64,000 nt of DNA from Eutreptiella sp. 'Long Island Sound 2002' (taxonomy: Eukaryota; Euglenozoa; Euglenophyceae; Eutreptiales; Eutreptiaceae): the NCBI GenBank assembly GCA_964036045.1, contig OZ038381.1, forward strand, positions 134,756,306 to 134,820,305, read 5' to 3'. Positions 58,979 through 64,000 of the stretch are shown one piece after another. Each line of letters begins with the position of its first letter. The stretch's first letter is position 1. The notes under the pieces are model-generated. The model was given only the letters and a program-made list of their open reading frames with translations, did not search any database and had not been told where the DNA came from. Made by a program: the position numbers and the translations under genes.

Positions 58979-59689
58979 ATGTGGTTTCTGCAGAGTAGCG
59001 GGCATGCACGGGTTTCAAGAAATCCTGTCAAACGTGACCTCGTTAGCGTTCAGTCATTACACCAACACACACACACACAGTGTATTCCATCTCCGATAGC
59101 ATGTACAACATCGTGTTTGCACATTCATTGCATGAATTCAAAGTCCCAGGGACTGAAACCTCATTTGCAGTCTCTTGTCGTCGCCAAATCCCGAACGGTG
59201 AACACCTGTTGCACTACTGGCGCGCGCCAACAAACACCTATCCCTCAAGGGATCGAGGGCACGCTAGCCGGATTGGGACCGGGCGGATCCCCCCAGGGAA
59301 CCAGGCTGCCCCTGGAGGGCTGGTCAGATTCTAGATCAGCCGATCGCTGGGGGATCGCCCGCTTCAGGGAACTGCTCGCTGTGCTTTGCGCACGCAAAGC
59401 CATGGTTGAGACTGGTGCAGTACTTGTTTTTATTCGGTCTGGGTTGCCTGTGCTGCAGGTTTGCTTGCAGGATCTCGACTACTTTGAGTGGAATTCCCTG
59501 TTCCAGCAGCCACTCGGATTGCAAGATGAGATTCTCAGACACTTGGGCACTTTGAAGGTGAAACCCATCCACAGCCTCTCTGCCCTGTTGTCCAGCGTCA
59601 TCCGGCAGTATGGTAGTGGCAACAGGGGTGACGGCGGGGGCAAGGTTATCTATCCCAAAAGCCGCAACTTGAGAGGGGGTCCCGGGTAG
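58979..59689 (+). CDS. Weak open frame, 236 codons, unknown
   Basis: The frame opens at an ATG, but its first half is low in coding character. The part 59340-59600 looks more protein-like (FRELLAVLCARKAMVETGAV, then LQDLDYFEWNSLFQQPLGL). It could be an exon, a transposon relic or chance. No domain is recognised. The opposite strand is also open over part of it (59336-59719). Confidence 0.25.
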   Translation: MWFLQSSGHARVSRNPVKRDLVSVQSLHQHTHTQCIPSPIACTTSCLHIHCMNSKSQGLKPHLQSLVVAKSRTVNTCCTTGARQQTPIPQGIEGTLAGLGPGGSPQGTRLPLEGWSDSRSADRWGIARFRELLAVLCARKAMVETGAVLVFIRSGLPVLQVCLQDLDYFEWNSLFQQPLGLQDEILRHLGTLKVKPIHSLSALLSSVIRQYGSGNRGDGGGKVIYPKSRNLRGGPG

Positions 59690-60499
59690 CCCTGTCAAGC
59701 ATCCGCCTATGGTCCCCACTGAGGTTTTTTGTGGTTGCTTGGGCGGGGGGGAAAACAGGGTGTGGGTAAAAAAGCCCTACTCAGTCACCTAAAGTTGTAC
59801 AACCCAAACCCCAAATCGAAAGAGACAATCACGGAATAGTCGAACCAATATGTATTGGAATGGTGTATTGCGTCGTCCTCGTGACATGGTTGTGACAGTG
59901 TGGCCGACGTATGGGGTGCATAAGCATCCAAAACCCATGTCCTCCCCAGAATCTGAGCTGGCGGTGGCGTGACAGGGAGGTTCGAAGGTCAAAATATATA
60001 ACAGGAGGCAGGTTTTTTGGTACGATACACAGACATGCATGTAGTTGCGCATAACAGGGGACTATAACAGAAGACTGGTGACCACCCATCCACCCCGTCA
60101 CAGAGTTGTTCAATCGAACGGGTCTCTATCACCCATTGGTTTGCCGAGTACCACGACCCAGAAAAACAATAACACGCACACGTCGCCCTTTGTTTGTCTA
60201 TGAGGGTATCTCAGGTAAAACCCTAACTCTTTGTTTTTTGATAAGACAACAAGTACAAACGTTTTCTGTGGATCGGTGTATCCAAGCAAATCCCCCATAA
60301 TGTGGCATTGTCACACTTGCGATTTTGAGATCTTCGTGCAAGTCCTTTGATGCGAAAAGGATAGAATGATTAATTGGATAATTACGTTAGCAGCAGGATA
60401 CACGTTGTCAGACGTAGAAATTCATTGTGCATCTATCGGCATGAATACCTGTAACCATCGGCTTTGTTCTTCTTGTATTTTCCCCATTCTGCAACATTT
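59690..60499. other. Unassigned interval
   Basis: About 0.8 kb with only short open frames and no recognisable gene, RNA or repeat. It separates the weak 58979-59689 frame from the element D relic. Confidence 0.4.
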
Positions 60500-62045
60500 G
60501 TGGGGCATTTGCGGCAATCGGGAGATTAGCCTGCGGCAAAAGCCTAGGTGTAGTACTCTTTGTACTCTTTCTCAAATATCGAGTTCAATTTCTTCTTATT
60601 CTTCTTCCGTTTCAGACTTTTTGGCATCTTCTTCAGCCGCTTCCCGAGATAAGATTTTCTCCAGTTCTTCATCCTCTACCCAGTCATACAAGTCGTCTAG
60701 AAGGTCGTACCTTTTTAGTTTGGTGAAACCAACTTCCGTTTCACCACCCATCTTAGATTTCGCCTTTACCATCACACTACCGGATGTAACGGAGGTGATG
60801 ACGAATGGGCCAAACTAGTGGTTATCCAATGTGTTCCGTGCCCCATTCCTGATTCGTGTGTGGTCTACTAGGACTTAATCTCTAACTTGGTACTCAGCTT
60901 CCGTTTTTCACTTGCTTGTTTGCTGGTTTTCTCTTGACCTCATCCGTTCTAGTAGTTTCTGGCATTCATCTACCACTCGCCTTTGCTCCTCGAGCCATTC
61001 ATCGACTTTTGGGTTAGCTTCAGGCGTTGGTGTCGGAAGTTAGAAATTGAATCTGGGTCTTCCTATGAACAATTCGGTCCGTGTCAGTCCAGTTCTGGAG
61101 CCTAAATGGTTGTTCGTCAGGAAAACAGCGAAGGGTACTAAATTGAGCCAATTGCGGCTGTTCTCGTTGTGCATGAGCATCCTCATCACAGTCTTGAAGG
61201 CTCCAATTTCGCGTTCACATAGAGGATTTTTGGTTCTCAGGTAGAGATTTCCGGACTGTGTGTAGGTTCCTAGACATTGAAACAGTGAGCGGTACCATCC
61301 TGGAGGTCTTGTGAACCTGATGTCGTTGTCGGAGTGGATGATCTTGGGGCATCCGTAGCTTTGGACCCAGCCCTCGAAGATGTCTTTCGGAACTCCTTCT
61401 CCATCAACGTTCTTGGTCAGTGGATACACTCTTGTGCAGCGACTGAGACCATCAGTCCTAGGAGGGCAGAATCATGACCGCTATACTTTCGAAGCTCCAT
61501 GAAGTCAGCGTACAACATGGAGTTTACTTGGTTTGGGATCCGCAGATTTTGCAGCACTCCAGGGTCCTTTTGAGACCCATCTTTGCTCTTTTGCAGGGAC
61601 ATGGATTGATAAACTTGAATAATCTTCTCTTTAAATTGGAGTTCGTCTTACCGGTGTAGAAGTACTTCTCACAGAACCACAGGGTTCCGTCTATACCGGG
61701 ATTTTTTTCTGTTTTGTGTGCCCATTCCAACATGATGTCGATTTAGTCCTCGGGCACACACGGTAGGTCTTCACGGTACAGTCCTTGTGCAGTCTTTGAC
61801 CATTGTACTCTTTCGATCAATTTACTTCCGATTTTTGGCAATTGCTTTGCCACGGTGGGAAAGAACTTCTCCATTTCTTCGGGGGTCCAGTTCATCAGGG
61901 ATTCCTTCTTGACTAAGAGATCAAGATGTTGATCCATCTTTGCAAAGGCCTCTTGCGCCATTGCCTCAGTGGCCAACCAGGTCATCAAATGCATTGCGCG
62001 ATAGGTAGTCGAACAGTTCGTTTTTAATCCCTTGAATGTGAAATG
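60500..62045 (-). pseudogene. Element D: relic of a Ty3-like Pol related to element C
   Basis: On the minus strand it starts at the end of RNase H (HIQGIKNELFDYLSRNAFDD, 62040-61981, matching HIQGVKNDCADYMSRNNFDA of element C). It continues through the connection region (EAMAQEAFAKMDQHLDLLV), the integrase zinc part (about 61735-61590) and the core: YADFMELRKYSGHDSALLG, then KIIHSDNDIRF with the second Asp present, then NPLCEREIGAF with the Glu. The C-terminal part (about 60850-60560) is Glu/Lys-rich (YDWVEDEELEKILSREAAEE). Stops and shifts occur near 61970, 61743, 61590 and 61430. No LTR, RT or Gag is present, so only a 1.5-kb fragment survives. Confidence 0.85.
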
Positions 62046-62454
62046 TCGCCAGCCGTAGTTGACTTAGGTACGCCCACCATCTTCGTAGCCTTTTCGCTCA
62101 TGCGCGACAGCGCGCTGGTAGATCGGGCGCCTGGAAAAGGGCCCCGGCTGCCACGGACCACTGAACCACCTATATACAAGTGCGCACCCCCTCCTGGAGC
62201 AAGTGGGGTAGATGTTTTCCACATGAAAGGCAACCAAAAATTGCAGCAGACTCGGAATTTGAATTCCGCACAAACTGATGTGACCAGAAAATGGTACAAA
62301 CGCTCAAAAAAATCGAATTTTTTAGCAGGCGGCAAACCCGACCAGGCCAGGCCCGCAACATGGTGCAGCCGGAAGTCGTGGTATTTTTTGTTTCCAATTG
62401 TTGAAATGGTTGAAATGGTTGATTTGTTATTTCAAATGCCCCTGAACTTGTGGG
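62043..62454. other. Stretch between element D and the minisatellite
   Basis: It is open on the plus strand from an ATG at 62043 and continuous with the minisatellite frame (320 codons to 63005). The non-repeat 135 residues show no domain. I do not treat it as an established gene. The tgaaatggt repeat (62402-62420) is a small slippage tract. Confidence 0.35.
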
Positions 62455-63190
62455 CCAACCTCTGCTTGTTTGTTTGGGCCAACCTTTGCCCATGCATTTG
62501 GGCCAACCCTTGCCCATGTATTTGGGCCAACCTCTGCCCATTTGCTTGGGCCAACCTTTGCCCATGCATTTGGGCCAACCTTTGCCCATGCATTTGGGCC
62601 AACCCTTGCCCATGCATTTGGGCCAACCCTTGCCCATGTATTTGGGCGAAGCTCAGCCCATTTATTTTGGGCCAACCTTTGCCTATGCATTTGGGCCAAC
62701 CCTTGCCCATCCATTTGGGCCAACCCTTGCCCATGTATTTGGGCCACCCTCAGCCCATTTGTTTGGGCCAACCGTTGCCCATGCATTTGGGCCAACCCTT
62801 GCCCATTCATTTGGGCCAACCTCCGCCCATGCATTTGGGCCAACCTTTGCCCATGCATTTGGGCCAACCCTTGCCCATGTGTTTGGGCCAACCTTTGCCC
62901 ATTCGTTTGGGCCAACCTTTGCCCATGCATTTGGGCCAACCTTTGCCCATTTTATTGGGCCACCCTTTGCTCATTTGTTTGGGCCAACCTTTTTTGCCCA
63001 TTTAATTGGGCCAACCTTTGCCCATCCATTTGGGCCAGCCTTTGCCCATGCGTTTGGGCCAACCGTTGCCCGTGTATTTGGGCCAACCTTTGCCTATGCA
63101 TTTGGGCCAACCGTTGCTCGTGTATTTTGGCCAGTTTCTACCCATGCATTTGGGCCAACCTTTGCCCATTGGTTTGTCAATGGTCAATGG
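62455..63190. repeat. 24-bp minisatellite, ~31 copies
   Basis: The unit tttgggccaacctttgcccatgca repeats in head-to-tail order with point variants and a few indels. Because 24 is divisible by three and the unit lacks stops, all three plus frames stay open across it (62043-63005, 62450-63283, 62470-63210), and long parts of the minus frames do too. The predicted repeats are MHLGQPLP, FGPTFAHA and WANLCPCI forward, and MGKGWPKC and GQRLAQMH in reverse. This openness follows from the unit and is not evidence for a protein. Confidence 0.95.
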
Positions 63191-63399
63191 GCCAACCTTT
63201 GCGGATGTAACACGCAACAGTTGTTTGTTGTGCTATTTTGGCGCATGTTTCATTGTTGTGCACATGTTGTTGCCTCTTTGTAGTTGTAGTGCACTTGCAA
63301 TACAATAGTTTCTTTGTTACAATATGGCGACATGCAACAAACATATGTCGCAAGGTGGTGCATATCCAATGGCAAACAGAGGGGAAACGTGGGAATGAA

Positions 63400-64000
63400 T
63401 TTTTTTCCAGTGGGCAATATGGAATGTTGTCTACCAGAACAAGTGGCAAAGGAATGTATGAAGGAATAGAGGGAAGAGGGAAGAATGAGATGGAAACACG
63501 GAACTGTGGTTGCAAATTCTTCCTCCAATGCCCTGAAATTGTAGTGAATGGTAAGATGGAACCAGTGACACGTTGTTTGCACAGAAGAAACATTATAAAT
63601 TTGTACTAGCCTTGTGTGTTTTACGTGTAGAACGTGTGTTTGTTTGGGATGTGTCAAGGTACATGGCAACGGTGACATGGACCGTTGTACCATGAATTTT
63701 TGGGGGCAATATGGAAGGGTATTTACCACAACAATTGCCGAAGGAATGTGTGAAGGATTGGAGGGAGGAGGGAACAATGGAATGGAAACATTTGCCGAGT
63801 AATGTCTTGGAACTGTAGTGAATGGTATGACGGAACCAGTGACACGTTGTTTCCAAGGAATTCTTTTTAAAGAAATATGAAAGAATTCCACAAGCTTTGC
63901 GTATTTTGCGTGTAGAGGCGTAGATGGAACGTATGATTGTCTGAGATGTGTCAAGGCACATGGCAATGGTGACATGGAATTTGTGGATAGGATGGTGTGG
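63400..64000. repeat. Tandem repeat, ~295-bp unit, at least two copies, running off the window
   Basis: The phrase gggcaatatggaa occurs at 63412 and 63704 (292 bp), accagtgacacgttgttt at about 63561 and 63835, and gatgtgtcaagg at 63649 and 63946 (297 bp). Copies have diverged by substitutions and indels. No gene is supported inside. Confidence 0.8.

Noticed and set aside
62043-63005. 320-codon frame covering the minisatellite as a repeat protein gene
   Set aside because: All plus frames are open for arithmetic reasons, the non-repeat part has no domain, and the frame start lies at the edge of the element D relic.
1-64000. CRISPR arrays, rRNA genes, bacterial operons, riboswitches
   Set aside because: Nothing with the required structure was seen. 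The regular repeats are satellites without spacers.

Overview
This window is eukaryotic nuclear DNA with almost no unique host sequence. I see no operons, Shine-Dalgarno starts, rRNA or CRISPR. A small-eukaryote source (alga or other protist) is suggested by Ty3-type chromodomain retrotransposons, a KCTD-type BTB-Kelch gene, a GT-AG intron candidate, microsatellites and a 15-kb satellite block. I cannot name the species; an alveolate-like alga is only a guess.

Layout. Bases 1-15086 are a tandem satellite of about 203 bp per unit (about 74 copies) with higher-order repeats. It ends abruptly at an old, plus-strand Ty3-like element (A). Element A has Gag at 16302-19112, a protease split by a large insertion, then a linker and RT-RNase H at 37386-42035, where it is cut off before any integrase. 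The insertion in A is an 18.1-kb minus-strand Ty3-like chromovirus (B, 19258-37381) with 3-kb LTRs (TG..CA) and a 4-bp target duplication (agac). Removing B restores A's reading frame across the junction. B in turn carries a 701-bp TIR element flanked by TTAA (23952-24652). At 42371-53723 lies a younger, almost intact 11.35-kb chromovirus (C). It has 786-bp LTRs with unusual AG..CT ends, a 5-bp target duplication (acaag), a primer site matching initiator tRNA-Met, and a tRNA-shaped sequence inside each LTR. Gag and Pol of C are in the same frame, separated by one UGA followed by CGG.

From 53729 to 60400 comes the only plausible host region: a minus-strand unknown protein (55538-56281), a minus-strand BTB-Kelch protein (57111-58586), weak ORFs, and many simple repeats. 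A minus-strand relic of a fourth element related to C (D, about 60500-62045) follows. Then come a 24-bp minisatellite open in all three forward frames (62455-63190) and a roughly 295-bp tandem repeat running off the right edge.

The most interesting signal is that A, B and C each place the same kind of extra domain between protease and reverse transcriptase. It resembles the Dam-like (N6-adenine methyltransferase-fold) module known from DIRS retrotransposons. The three copies are very diverged but keep the same motif order, which suggests a long-maintained function in this Ty3 lineage.
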